A stretch of DNA of 64,000 bases from Epiperipatus broadwayi. Taxonomy: Eukaryota > Onychophora > Udeonychophora > Euonychophora > Peripatidae. Numbering within the stretch: position 1 is the stretch's first letter; every line of letters starts with the position of its first letter. Of this stretch, positions 38,096 to 50,444 are shown piece by piece. Location: NCBI GenBank assembly GCA_028023455.1, contig JAQFVV010006221.1, forward strand, positions 6,863,011 to 6,927,010, read 5' to 3'. A program made the position numbers and the translations under genes. The notes beneath the pieces are model-generated. The model was given only the letters and a program-made list of their open reading frames with translations, was not told where the DNA came from and did not search any database.

Positions 38096-41095
38096 AAATG
38101 TGGTTAACTGTAGCACTATTATCTACCGCAGTATGATTTTTTCCTGGTTCATAAGATATATCTATATTTATTGGCAGTGAGTCTTGTAATAGGTTATCAG
38201 TGCAGAATGGAGGATATTGTTCAGAATCTGGCTTATCTTTATTGTTGTGTGGAGAAAGGTAGTTTTCAGCCATTGCTGTTTTACGCTTTTTCTCCACAGC
38301 TGGCAATTTTTCATATGAGTTTGTGTTGTGTGATTTATCTTGATTTTGTGCATTTGTTGGCATATGCTTTATTTGTGTATCATCTTCTGAACTAACTTTT
38401 TGCATTCCTGAAGATTTTCTTTTTTTATTTTGGGGGTTTTGATTTGAAAGTGTCCATTTCTGTTTCTTCATCTCTTAGGCTGGGTTTGTTGGTTTCTTCT
38501 CTGTTGTATTTATTTGTGTTGTCTGATTTTGGTTATTAGACAGACGAGGGTTTTGACTATGCTTGTGTTTAGGAGAAGGGATTGCTTTTGTTATTTTAGT
38601 AGGATCAGATTCAGTTTCACGATCTATTTCGGATAGTATTTGTGAGAGATTTGTTGTCTGTTTCATGATTAGTTTTATTTGAGGTAGTTTTCTTATCTAT
38701 GTCTTGATTGGAGTTTGTATTGCAGTTATTTTTATTCTGTTGTTTTGGAGTGTTTGAGCAAGTTTGAAGTGATTTCTGATAGGATTTCTTGGATGGTTTT
38801 TGAGTAATTCTGTATTGTTCATTCATTTGATTAAATTGTTCTGTTGCTGTTGACTGGTTGGGTGATTGTTTGGTCTGATTAGACACACTTGTTGCATTGT
38901 ATTTAATCTGCTGGCTGCATTTGTGATATCTGTTCTTTTTGATGCCACATAGTTCACAGAACCTTGTAACACAGTCTCTGATAAGGTGTGTTCTTAGACC
39001 ACAGTAGAAGCATTGAGGCCTTATACCAAAAAAAGTTAAGATCATTGGTTGTCCCATGCATTTAACTACTGTTAGAATATCACTTCAGGTGTAGTTAAAA
39101 TGAGGCTATATTTGAAAAAATCTGTAACCCAGCTTTGTCTTGTGGCAGGTATTTGAATCTGTTGACCTTACCAAAGGGTGACAGTATTTCTTGTAGTCTA
39201 TTCTCATCTAAGCCATGTATGCAGTTCTTGATTCTGCCAGACAAGGCATTAGTCCGGTTTAAGTCTATATAACAAATGAATAGGTTATTAAGAGTTTTAT
39301 GTGTGTCTTTAAATACATTTCTATTCGCCCAGCTCGTGAATTCTATGGCGATGTATCTATTGTTTGGATGATTAGATATCTTATAGATTGTATCTGCTAT
39401 GTTTGAATTCTTGATCATGTTACATAGGTCATCAAATGGGAATTTAATAAGAGAGCAACTGCTGTCAGTGACAGCCAGAATCAGACTTTTATCACTGCTG
39501 TAGTAAGCTAGCGATTTGAGCAGGTTGTTTGGTATAGCCTGATTGAATCTATATGTCAGGCCACTGTATTGCTCCTCATCAAAGTTTTGCGTGTTGAATA
39601 TTTCATCATCATTGCTATTATGACTTTGCATATGTGTGTAAAAAGTAGATTGTTCCATCAGATCAATCATCATGTAGTTTGGATCAGAATTAATTTCTGT
39701 ATCTGAGCCCGTATTTTTTTTATAAGTTGACGATGTGTTACTCTTAAGAAATTTTCGGTTTACATTTAGCTGCGGTATGCTATTATTTTTGGTGATATTG
39801 GCATATGATTGTTTTTCTGTGGTGTTAGTATTCTGTTGTGGTTTGTTTGGTGTGTTGTTTTGGTTTAGTGATGGGAAATTGATGTTGTAGTTCCTTTCAC
39901 AATCTAGATTTTTATTATCGCTGATTTTGACTGTTTCAAGCACTTCTGTACTTGATGAAGCTGTGGCATAGTCGGTAGTGTAAGTTTGCATTGGATTATT
40001 ATCAATTTCATTTTTTTGTTTTTTACTATTAACTACAGTAACATGATTATTTGAGTTATGATTTAATTTTCTGTGTGTGTTTACATTTCCATCTACTGTA
40101 TCTTTTGCTAATTGGAGCTTTTTCTTTTGGAGTTGTATTATTTTTATTCAATTTATTATATAAGCTATGCTGTTTCTGTATTAATTTTGTTTTAAGGTCA
40201 TTGGCTTCATAGGCCTCCTTGTCCGAGTCAAACACTGAGCTGGAATATCTAGAACTTTCTATATCGCTATCGGAGATAGGTTTTACTTTAAACGTACTTT
40301 TTCCTTGTGTTTCAATTTGTTTTTTTGAGTTTTTAAATTGCATTATTGTATCTTGTGCTATTTTTGGCTGTTTATATTTTGTTTGAGGGCTTGATTCTGT
40401 AGATCTCTGTGGACCTATTGAGCCATGTTTGGTTTGAACGTAATCATCCATTTGACCAGTGTTGATGTTTAGGCTCCGGACTTTTTGATTTCCTGATTCC
40501 TTACTATTTGTGGATTTTTTAACTTTATTATGTTTAATAATTGTTAAGAACAAGTTGTAAGCATTTTTTATTAATAGATTTTTGTTTTGGGGGGATCAGA
40601 GTCTTCTGATTTATATGTTATGTGATAGAATCATCGCTTTCTGAACTTGTCGTATTTTTATCAGTATCAGTTAAGATTTTTTTTTTAAATCTTTGGTTCT
40701 GGGAGAAACACATTTTGGGGAACAATTACTTTTATACTTAAAGCTATTACATATTTCACCAGGCTTAGTATATTCAGGGGGGTCTATTGTTATTACTATA
40801 TCACCTCGAGTTTCGTGATGTAGTGAACTAACATTAGCTGTAGTTTGTTCCAAGTTATGTTTAAGGGTCCGCATTTGACTTGTATTTGAGTTTTGCATTA
40901 AGGTTTGATTTAATGGATTACTTTGAGAATATGCTCGAGCATGCATTGATCATTATTGGTATTTCGTTCTAAAGAAACTTGTGCTAGAGTAATTATAGGA
41001 TTGTTGTGGAATTGATCCGACATATCACATTCAGACTCGGTAGTTTCAGTGTTTAGTTCTGGGCTCATGAGAATGTTCATTTGCTTGTTTGGCAA
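38085..41095 (-). pseudogene. LINE ORF1: long Asn/Ser/Thr/Gln-rich RNA-binding protein
   Basis: Pieces at 40910-41095, 40671-40946, 40056-40553, 39095-39991, 38617-39057, 38475-38666 and 38085-38471 on the - strand follow one another with frame changes, so the intact protein would be near 900-1000 residues, long for a LINE ORF1. The first two thirds are low-complexity polar (NQNNTPNKPQQNTNTT). Residues encoded at 39110-39290 look RRM-like (ending GLDENRLQEILSPFGKVNRF). At 38890-39000 are two zinc knuckles, CFYCGLRTHLIRDC (CX2CX4HX4C) followed by CELCGIKKNRYHKC. Role by analogy: binding LINE RNA to form the RNP. The last codons overlap the ORF2 start. Confidence 0.75.
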
Positions 41096-41189
41096 AATGG
41101 ACTTATTTGGTGAAATATTAGTAGGAGTTTGTGGGAAATAGTTACTAATTTTTGAAACAAATTATAAAAGGAGTGAATGTTTTTCTTAT

Positions 41190-41597
41190 ATATTTTTAAA
41201 AAATTAAATGTTAGGATTAATTAAACTATAGTTTAAATCGTTTCTTTTAAATTGGTTTAAAAGTAGAAAAAACAAATCATTCACTTCACTATAGCATATT
41301 TCAATTAACAATTTACAATAATTTAGGAATTTAAATAAATAAATGTAATATATTTTTGAGAGTTAGAGCAAAATAAGGTTCTTAAAATATATCTAAATTA
41401 TAAACAGGTTTTTAATTAAATAATTATTATAACTTACACATTTATGTATTTAATTCCTAAATTATTGTTAAGTTGTTAATTAAATATGCTCTAGAGAATG
41501 AAAGATTTGTTTTTTGTCTTTTAAACCAATTTAATAGAATTGACTTAAAATATACTTTAATTAATCTTAACATTTAATTTTTTTTTAAAAAAAATAG
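41190..41597. repeat. Foldback element with ~155-bp arms
   Basis: Left arm 41190-41347 and right arm 41438-41597 are inverted copies (ATTAAATGTTAGGATTAATT against ATTAAATGTTAAGATTAATT at the outer ends). The ~90-base loop with GTTAGAGCAAAATAAGGTTC occurs again directly at 41885-42000. Confidence 0.85.
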
Positions 41598-41614
41598 GTA
41601 ATCACGTATTTACC

Positions 41615-41841
41615 TTGCTATGACATCATGACGGTCAACATTGTTTCCATGCTCTGAATTTTATGTTTACAATGTATCTCATTTTTTGACTGAAAATTAG
41701 AAAAGTCAGCCTGTAGCGCTGGAATGAGCAGGGGGGGGGGACTCCAATGTTTTTGCCTGTCCAGAGGACAGGCCAATACATGCTCAATTATAAAATCCAG
41801 CGTGTAGAAACAATGTTGACTGTCATGATGTCATAGCAAGG
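41615..41841. mobile_element. 227-bp MITE with ~35-bp TIRs and TA flanks
   Basis: CCTTGCTATGACATCATGAC at the left and the complementary end at 41805-41841 (one mismatch in the first 35). TA lies just outside at 41613-41614 and 41842-41843, as for Tc1/mariner-type elements. The centre has a poly-G run and the palindrome CCTGTCCAGAGGACAGG. Confidence 0.85.
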
Positions 41842-41884
41842 TATAAAAACAAATGATAGTTTAGGTTATTACCTTAAATACTCA

Positions 41885-42005
41885 AATATATACATAAATG
41901 TAATATATTTTTGGGAGTTAGAGCAAAATAAGGTTCTTAAAATACTGTATATCTGAATTATAAACAGGTTTTTAATTAAATAATCTATATAACTTACACA
42001 CACAC
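41885..42005 (+). repeat. Second copy of the foldback loop segment
   Basis: Direct repeat of 41331-41445 (TAATATATTTTTGGGAGTTA, AATTATAAACAGGTTTTTAA). It lies on the other side of the MITE, so the foldback, MITE and this segment form one rearranged cluster. Confidence 0.8.
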
Positions 42006-42009
42006 ATAT

Positions 42010-42490
42010 ATATATGTAAGCATGGTCAAACAGGAATTCTTGTAATAGTTTCTTCTTATTTCTATAGTTCATGTCTCAGGTTTCTCTCATTAACATATAC
42101 ATGCATTTTTTTTTTGAGAAGGCAAAGAAAAAATGTAACTTTCCTTCCTCTGGCTTACAGTTTTGTTTATTGAAATTTGTTGCATAAATATTTGCTTGCT
42201 CATCATAATCTATTTCCAGTAGCATTGTGAGTTGAAGCTTCTTTAGAGTAGCATATTCAAATTAATTAAATATTGTAGGCAATTAGTCTTTTTTTTAACT
42301 ACTAAAATTATGTTGGCGTCCCTTGTATTCACCTTCAAAGAAAGAATTTCCAGAGAAACATCTTTATATTTGTTGTATGACCTCACTTTTTTTTTTCAAA
42401 CCTTAAATAACTTCAATTTCATTTAATTAAAACAATTTTTTTTTCTATAATTCCTTCTTTTAATTAAATACTTATTTTGGGACTGCAAGG
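42010..42490. other. Intronic AT-rich DNA
   Basis: Nothing recognised. Confidence 0.5.
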
Positions 42491-42517
42491 TACATTCATC
42501 ATCATCACCAACCATTA

Positions 42518-43684
42518 TCAATCCACTGCAGGATGAAAGTCTCTCCCAAGTTCAATCCATCTTCTCCGATCTTTAGCTTCTCTTCTCCATGTCACCCCTG
42601 CAAACTTTCTCATCTCATCCATCCATCTCACATGTGGTCTCTTTCTGGGTCTTCTACAATCTCTTGAAATCCAGTTTAAGACTTCAATTGTCCATCTATT
42701 ATCATCTCTTCTAGCAATATGTCCAGCCCAACTCCACTTCAATCTTTTAATTTTTTCAATGAGGTCAGTAACACCTGTTTGTTCTCTTAACCATATATTG
42801 CGTTTTTGATCTCTTCGTCACTCCCAGCATGCATCTCTCCATACTTTGAGTGGTCTGAAGTCTCAGTATTGCTCTTCTATTAAGTGTCCAAGTCTCAGAT
42901 CCATAAGTAAGAACTGGCAAAACACATTTGTTAAAAATCTTCCTTTTCAAACACATAGGCATATTTCCTTTTAGTATCAAGTTTTTTCTACCAAAAGCAC
43001 TCCAACCAAGTTTAATTCTATGATTAATTTAATCCATTATGTTGCCATCTGTATTAATAATCTGACCAAGGTATTTATAACTATTAACTTCTTCTAGCTC
43101 ATCATAATCGATCTTTATTTTCATATTTTGAGCAAATTGATTAAACATTACTTTAGTCTTTTTAACATTTATCTTTAGTCCTACTTTCATCTGATAACTC
43201 CTGCAGCATTTCCTACAGCTCTGAAGCATTATTTGCAAAAAGAACTACATCATCTGCAAAATCTAAATGACTTAAATAATCTCCATTTACTTTCACTCTT
43301 TTAGCTTCCCATTTTAATCCACAAAATACTTCTTGTAGCACTGTTGTGAAAAGTTTTGGAGATATAGAGTCACCTTGTCTTACACCCTTCTCAATGTTGA
43401 CTTTTTCAGTATCATTATGTAATCTAATTGTTGCTGTTGCATTTTTATAAATATTCTTTAAAATATGACGAATATCCTGGATCTATACCTTGATTATCCA
43501 ATGCTTTAATCACTGAAGAAATATTTATAGAATCAAATGCCTTTTCATAATCTACAAATCCAAAACATAATGGCAACTCATATTCATTTGTACTTTCTAT
43601 AACTTCTTTCAATACCTGGATATGATCTACTGTACTAAAACCACTTTTAAATTCAGCTTGTTCTCTTGGTTGGTGGAAATCCAA
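42518..43684 (-). pseudogene. RTE reverse transcriptase and C-terminal domain
   Basis: Frames 43684-43445 (EQAEFKSGFSTVDHIQVLKE, GFVDYEKAFDSIN with the first catalytic Asp), 43238-43029 (thumb, KTKVMFNQFAQ, YLGQIINTDGNIMD), 42980-42765 (VLPVLTYGSETWTLNRR) and 42742-42518 (KWSWAGHIARRDDNRW to DFHPAVD, the natural C-terminus). The FADD region at about 43240-43270 is out of frame. The piece joining EN to RT lies at 44355-43690 and is broken. Confidence 0.85.
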
Positions 43685-44351
43685 TGTTCTCTGTAGACAA
43701 ATTGTAATTATCTTGGTAAAAATTTTGTATAAAACTGATAAAAGGCTGATAGGTCTGTCATTTCTAATATCTTCTTTATCACCTTTTTTAAATATTAATA
43801 TTATTACTGCATTCTTCCAATCATCTGGTACATCTTTATCATTTAGACATTTTGGTATATAATTTTGCTAAAAAAAATTTATATTTCTTCTTTTAATATA
43901 TCAATTATAATTTCATCATTACCTGGAGTCTTTCCTTTCTTCATACATTTAATTGCATATCTTCTTCATTTAAAATTCTGGGCAATTCGGAAGATGTAAT
44001 AGATATAGGAGGTACTTGTTTTTTATTACTATATAATTCTTGATAAAAGTCTTCTACCCATTTCAAGATGTCATCTCTCTTTTTAGTAATAATTCCATCT
44101 TTTTTTTTTTTATTGCAGTTATAAATTTTCTACCAATACCAAAATGTTGTTTTAATTCTTGAGACTTTTATTTTCTTCTACAGCTTTCCTTGCTAGTTCA
44201 CAGTTATACTTTCTTATATCATTTTCAACTTTTTTCTGCACCATTTTACAAAATTCGAAACATTCAATCCTTTTTAATGCATCATTTTTGTATATCTTCA
44301 TACTCCTTCTTTTCTTCATAAATTCTCTAGTCTCAGTAGTCATTTTATTGG

Positions 44352-45360
44352 TCAATTGCTGCTTTTTCTACGAGCTATCTTTGTTGCAGTTTTTAAAAGT
44401 GTATCAGTTATTTTCATATTAATTTCATTCAAATCTGAATCATGTTCAAAATCTATTAACACTTGAAACCGATTTGTAAGTTCTAATTTAAATTCATTAG
44501 AATGTTTCTGAAGATTAGGTATATCAATTGTAAATATTGTTTTCCTTAATAATTTTTGTCTCTCTAGTTTTGCATTAACACGTATCATACATCTTACTAA
44601 TTGATCATTTCCTGTGTTAAATTTATTAAGAACCCTACAATCATGACATATGTATTTTCCGTTAGTCAAAATATAATTCAATTCTACTGTACTTTCATTA
44701 GTATGCTTCCATGTCCATTTCCTTTTAACATTTTTCTCAAAAAAAGAATTGATAATATAAAGTTTTTCTTTTTCTGCAAACTCCACAAGTCTATGTCCTC
44801 TCTCATTTCTATTACCACAACCAAAATTACCTACAGCACTTTCATCTTTCATTTGTTTACCAATTCTAGCATTAAAGTCTACCATAACAATTTTAAAATG
44901 TTGTTTACTCTGATCAAAAGCCTTTTGTACATCCATATAAAAATCTTCTACTAATTCATCACTATGAGAACTTGTTGGGGCATAAATCTGAAATATCTGC
45001 ATTTGGTATCTGCTATTAAGTTGTATAACTATTCTTGCCACTCTGTCCGTTACGCCATCAATCTCCACAATGTCGTTCTTCCACTTTTTATTTATAATGA
45101 ATCCTATTCCATTTGTATTTCCAATATTTGTGCCTTTATAATGGAGTACATGTCCACTTTTTAAATCGAATTGTTTCTTCACCTTTTCTTCTAACTTCAC
45201 AAAGTCCAATAATGTCCCATTTAATATAAGACAGTTTTTCTTCTAATTTTTGCAATCTTCCTTCACTTGAAGGTGTTCTGCAGTTGTAAGTACCTAAATA
45301 AAAAGCCATCATCAAATGGCAGCCTGGGTCTGCAATCAGGGGATCCTTAGCACCCTCCAC
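44352..45360 (-). pseudogene. RTE endonuclease domain
   Basis: 45360 to 45136 encodes LGTYNCRTPSSEGRL and WDIIGLCEVRRKGEE (the start of the AP-endonuclease fold with the catalytic Glu). 45209 to 44352 encodes GIGFIINKKWKNDIVEID, FQIYAPTSS, VMVDFNARIGKQ, VELNYILTN and GNDQLVRCMIRV. The usual GDFNAR is VDFNAR here and the final (S/N)DH is NDQ, both deviations at conserved positions. The two parts overlap in different frames. Confidence 0.88.
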
Positions 45361-45494
45361 TTTTGGCCATCAACCGCTGTCTTGGTTGATGACTTTACAG
45401 CCTCCTGGGAATAAGGGCCATGATTCATTTTTGTCTGTCATAATTGTATATACGTATTGAAAAAATATTTATCATTTACACAAACATTCATTCT

Positions 45495-45770
45495 GCCTTA
45501 TCAGGCAACTGAGAAGAAAGACCATGGTGTTTTTTGATTTTAAACTCAGAGGTAAAAATCCAATAAACTTACCACACTGGATAATGCATGTTGGTGAGCA
45601 GTCTATCCATGTTCGTATACTATATGAATAATCATATAGTAATAACAGCTGCAATGACAAGAACGTATGGAATGGACATTAGGAATTTGCCCTGCTCGGT
45701 GTCTTTAAGGTCTCCAAGAGAAATCAAAAGGTTTCCTTTCAGTTAATAGCAAACTACTTAATTTTATGAC
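45495..45770 (+). repeat. Dispersed ~290-bp repeat, copy 2
   Basis: Same unknown repeat as 12150-12450, same orientation; better preserved and with no open frame. Confidence 0.6.
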
Positions 45771-46029
45771 ATTTTTTTAACTCTATTGTTTCCCAGGACA
45801 AAACAAAACAAAAAGCAACCTAAATTAAAATTAAATTCCCTTTTTTATTATTAAACCAAAATATAGATGTTTTTATTACCTTGGGTTTTTTTTTTATATT
45901 AAGATCTATTTTCTATTTATCTAATTTAATTTTCTTGTTTTTGACATAATGTAACATTCCAGCAGACATTCCAACATAAATTCTTTCAATTATAATTTTA
46001 AATAAATTTTCTAATTCTAAATTATTTCG

Positions 46030-47105
46030 GCATCATCATCAACCATTATCAATCCACTGCAGGATGAAGGTCTCTCCAAGTTCAATCCACCCCTGCCCAC
46101 TTTCTTATTTCATCCATCCATCTCATATGTGGTTTTTTCCTGGGTCTTTTACAATCTCTTGGAATTAAGTTTAAGATTTCAATAGTCCATCTATTATCAT
46201 CTCTTCTTAGCAATATGTCCAACCCAACTCCATTTCAATCTTTTAACTTTTTAATGATGTCAGTAACACTTGTTTGTTCTCTTACCCATACACTGCATTT
46301 TCGATCTCTTCTTGTTATTCCCAACATGCATCTCTCTATACTTCTTTGAGTGGTCTGAAGTCTCTGTATTGATCTTCTATTAAGTGTCCAAGACTCAGAT
46401 TCATAAGTAAGAATTGGTAAAACACATTAGCTAAAAACCTTCCTTTTAGTATCAAGTTATTTCTACCGACAGCACTCCACCCAAGTTTAATTCTATGATT
46501 AATTTCTTCCATTATGTTTCCATCTGTATTAATAATCTGACCAAGGTATTTGTAACTGTTAACTTTTTTTAATTCATGATAATCAATCTTTATTTTCCGA
46601 TTTTGAGCAATAAACATTACTTTAGTCTTTTTAACTTTTATCTTTTTTTCTACTTTCATCTGATAACTCCTGCAACATTTCCTGCAGCTCTGAAGCATTA
46701 TTTTCAAAAACAACTATATCATCTGCAAAATCTAAATGACTTAAATAATCTCCATTTACTTTCACTCCTTTAGTTTCCCATTTTAATCCTCAAAATACTT
46801 TTTGTAGTATTGCTGTAAAAAGTTTTGGAGATATGGAGTCACCTTGTCTCACACCCTTCTCAATGTTGACTTTTCCAGTATCATTATGTAATCTAATTGT
46901 TGCTGTTGCATTTTATAAATATTCTTTAAAATATGACAATATCCTGGATCTATACCTTGATAATCCAATGCTTTAATCACTGAAGAAATGTTTATAGAAT
47001 CAAATACCTTTTCATAATCTACAAATCCAAAACATAATGGTAACTCATATTAATTTGCCCTTTTTATAACTTCTCTCAATACCTAGATATGATCTAAATC
47101 GTTTA
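46030..47105 (-). pseudogene. 5'-truncated RTE fragment
   Basis: Begins at the 3' tail (CATCATCATCAACCATTATC on + at 46031) and runs back through the C-terminal domain, thumb (YLGQIINTDGNIMEEINHRI, 46713-46336) and palm to about 47105, then stops. Several indels. More diverged from the 42.5-kb copy in its 3' part, with a ~50-base deletion near 46089. Confidence 0.88.
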
Positions 47106-47109
47106 CTTT

Positions 47110-47930
47110 CTGATAACTAAAACTAGCTTATTACATTCTTTTTTTAATTAACCTATTACATTATTACCTTTAAAGAATTTCAATACTACATTTATTATTA
47201 GCTGTCCCTCATGTAAGGTCACATTAATGACTATGAAATACAAATTATGTTATCTGTTTCAATATATATATATCAATTTAATGTTAAGACTGAAAAAACT
47301 TGAACTGAGTCAAGCCACTATGAAAAGGTATAGCCATATAGATATATTCTCACTTAATAGCATTGAATTAACTTTCAGCTAATGCTTGCTAGGATCATAG
47401 TGCAAAATTATTTAACTAAGTGCTCCAGGAGCAGGATGAATATTTCAGTAATATATGAAACGAGTTTCATATTAAATAAATAAATTTAATATTAAAGAAT
47501 ATACAGTTGCCCTGATGAATAATAAAATATATTTTAAAATGTTCCAAATATGTATTTGTAATACTTTATATTAATTCAAATTTGCAAACATTTGCTCGTC
47601 TGCATATTGAAGTGGTTTCTTCTTTATAACCTTATGTTAAGTGCACTTTTAATGAAGTTCACCATAATCTTAGCTCTCTTCAATTAATTATTATTGCTGC
47701 TTTGTTTATACTGTAATTATGTATGCATTTTTATTTAAATTAGCCTATTTAAATATTCCATTTAATAGATAATTATATACTATTTTCTCTTTGTTTATTA
47801 CATTTCTATGGTTGGCAATAAACCATGTCTCCTTGATCTTTTTTCCCTGTCATTGCACTCCATATACACTAGATCGACTGTTTGTGTGCCAAAGCTATGA
47901 CCTAATTGTTTTCATGGTCCCCAAAAATAT
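47110..47930. other. Intronic AT-rich DNA
   Basis: Nothing recognised. Confidence 0.5.
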
Positions 47931-47934
47931 TTTT

Positions 47935-48170
47935 ATTATCATCAGCATCAAATGGCTTTATTATTTGAGAGTTCATAAGTTTGCCCACGAACTGCCAATA
48001 CTGGAATCAATCTGAGGTTCTTATACCCAATCAGATACTCTACCAGATAACACAGGTCATGATAACACACAAGTTAGTATATAACACAATGTTTTTAGTG
48101 GCTTTATTCCCCATCAGGTGAATCTGGCCTCATCTGTGACTGCACTAGCCTGAGAATTGAACATACTCTT
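47935..48170 (-). mobile_element. Two tandem tRNA-derived SINE copies
   Basis: On the - strand 48060-47935 has CTGGTAGAGTATCTGATTGG (A-box region) and AGATTGATTCCAGTATTGGC (B-box region), ending AATAATAAAGCCATTTGATG. The upstream copy, about 48170-48075, has GTTCAATTCTCAGGCTAGTG and ends GGGGAATAAAGCCACTAAAA. The two are homologous. RNA polymerase III promoter boxes and the tRNA-like head define the SINE; no TSD was assigned. Confidence 0.65.
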
Positions 48171-48672
48171 TTAAATTCATAAATATTGAATTTAAGATGA
48201 CAGTCTAACTATCTAGGCACTTCTATCAAAGATAACAGTCACTCGAAATTTCATATTCTTCTGCAAGGGTCATTTTGATTTTTCCACTTTTTCATAAAGG
48301 CAAGATTAATGAGTGGCTTTCAATTATTATCAATTATCACATTAGGTTGAAGGGAAAGGATTATGTTAATGAATCTAGTCACTCTATTGAAAATTGATTA
48401 AAAACCCAAACTGATGATTAGAAAAGGAAAAACTTGCATCTGAAGCAGCTAACTACATATACCAATGAACATAAGTTTGTTTGAGAAAACACAAAATTTT
48501 GATTAGAGAGGAAAAAGTACAAAGAAGAAATTGAACAAAGCTGCTCACATTACAATGACCAATAACCTAACAAATCAACCTACTATTATAAATTGTAGTG
48601 TTTGGACGCCATTCTTTAACTTTGCCTTAGTTCTCATAGATAAATATTTGTAATTTCTATTAACTGTTGCTT

Positions 48673-48900
48673 TTGACAGAATTGTCTCATTGGTTAAAGC
48701 ATTATTTTAAATTTAGTATTCCTGAACCTAAAGGTCCAGGGTTGAGTCCCATGCTGGTATTATCACTGGTCAGGCCAGTAAAACCTAAAGAGATGAATCA
48801 CACTTAAACATTATATACTAACAAATGTGCTATTACTAATTGCTTAAATATATTTTAAAAGTTTAAATAAAGCTTGAATTTTTCTAAAAACAAATAATAA
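48673..48900 (+). mobile_element. tRNA-derived SINE
   Basis: A box TGGTTAAAGC at 48691, B box GGGTTGAGTCCC at 48739-48750, core CTGGTCAGGCCAGTAAAACC and tail AAATAAAGCTTGAATTTTTC. Fragments of the same family are at 2.26 kb and 11.2 kb. Confidence 0.75.
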
Positions 48901-50233
48901 TTAGTATTAGATGATAGAAATAGTTCAACATATAATTATGTTTATGAGCATTAATGATAAATCATATCTTGAATGGATAATTGAAAATAATGTTAAACTT
49001 AGGTGTGTAAAATTTTTGTCATATGCATTGTAAAAAATACTATTAATATATCCTACTAAAAATATTTAATGTTTGGAAATATATTTATCCTAAACTGTTT
49101 AACTGTTAACAGATAAGCTTGTAGATTTTTTTTTTTTTTTTAAAATTATTAATTGTGTTAACTCAAATTATTATAAAAGCAGTTAAATGTTGAAATATAT
49201 GTAAATTACTAAAAAAAAAAAAGTAACATATTTCAAATTTATTTTTATATTTTGTAACAAATATACACATAAATAATCGAGTAATAAACAAGATAAACAT
49301 AGAGGCTTCATGTCTTATCAAAATATCTTTTTATAAAAGATTTATAAAATTATATTTAGCTTACATTCTCTCAATTGCTTTAATAGGTTATAAACCATAC
49401 CAATAATAAATTAATATCATGGATAGATATTGTGATAATTATTTGCTTTAAATTTAATGACAAAAATTAAGAATTAATATGTTTCTGGATATTAATATTA
49501 ATATCATAAATTAATAGCTCAGTACATAGATCAATATGACTGATATCTATAGATCTATGAATGATTCCATTTTTTTTTTCATTTAAAAAAATATACTTTT
49601 TGTCTTGATAATGTCAGCATAATTTTTTGAATAACTTAACAAATGAAACATAAAATAAAGAAAATATAGTTAGTACATTGCAAACACACATTTTTATTAA
49701 TCTATATTTCAGTATTACTCAAGTCAACTAATATTGGAAGTTATATATTCAAGTCATCTAATTACTATTTACTTTAATTATTTATGTTCAGAAGATGATA
49801 TATAAATATCTAAAGAATGCCGGGTCTTTTTTCCCATGAATATAACTGTTAAACTATACATTAATTCATTTTAAGAAAGTGATTTCTGAATAACTCCAAA
49901 GATTCTTTAATTTGTAAAAATATAATAGAAAATTTTTATTTGCTTCTGTCTTTAGATATTGTAAGGGAATCCATTTGTTATTTTGATATTTAAAGCTGTA
50001 CTAGAAGACAACATAAATTTTTGAAACTAAATGTAAAATGTTTTTTTTTTTTACAAAAATAAAAAAAAACAACTATAGAAATGGGCATTAAATGTCAATT
50101 ACTCTAATTTCATGGATACTTGTTAGTGTATTAAATTCATGCTGACTAAAACTGGTGTAGAATTTTTCTATGAGGTAGATGATCCTACAGCAATATTGTT
50201 AATTTAGTATATTGGGTGCTTATATTATGGATA
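48901..50233. other. Intronic AT-rich DNA
   Basis: Homopolymer runs, no gene seen. Confidence 0.5.
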
Positions 50234-50444
50234 AAGATTCCGTTGGATGGCGCCGTTTTCACGCTAAAACTTTAAAATATGAACATTCACGGGCCTTTGA
50301 TTTTAATAATTTTTCAGTGCTTTTTTGTAATGCGAAAATAAAAACAAAACAAAATCGTCTTTTATAAATATTATTTTTTATTAACGTATACAATTTAAAT
50401 GATAATAATAAATGTAAAATAAAATCAACAAATTAAAATTTGAT

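Larger units (their letters stand above)
34690..41100 (-). mobile_element. Near full-length two-ORF LINE (L1/Tx1-like or related), antisense
   Basis: About 6.4 kb on the - strand in the order: long ORF1 (41095 to 38085), then ORF2 (38095 to 34907) with AP-type endonuclease, reverse transcriptase and C-terminal CCHC. The 3' end is A/T-rich with CTTTATTAGACCTAATAAAA near 34700. Frames are broken in several places, so the copy is not active. Clade is uncertain: the EN start (NVRGINSPSR) and zinc-knuckle ORF1 suit the L1/Tx1 group, while the RT palm (SQGLPLSALLFVLYI, YMDD) is atypical for it. Confidence 0.85.
42492..45440 (-). mobile_element. Near full-length RTE-clade retrotransposon, antisense
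   Basis: About 2.95 kb on the - strand: a short leader near 45440, endonuclease, RT, C-terminal domain and the (TGA)n 3' tail (ATCATCATCACCAACCATTA on the + strand). This is the best RTE copy in the window and the reference for those at 9.2, 20.6, 46.0 and 57.7 kb. Several frame breaks make it inactive. Confidence 0.92.
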
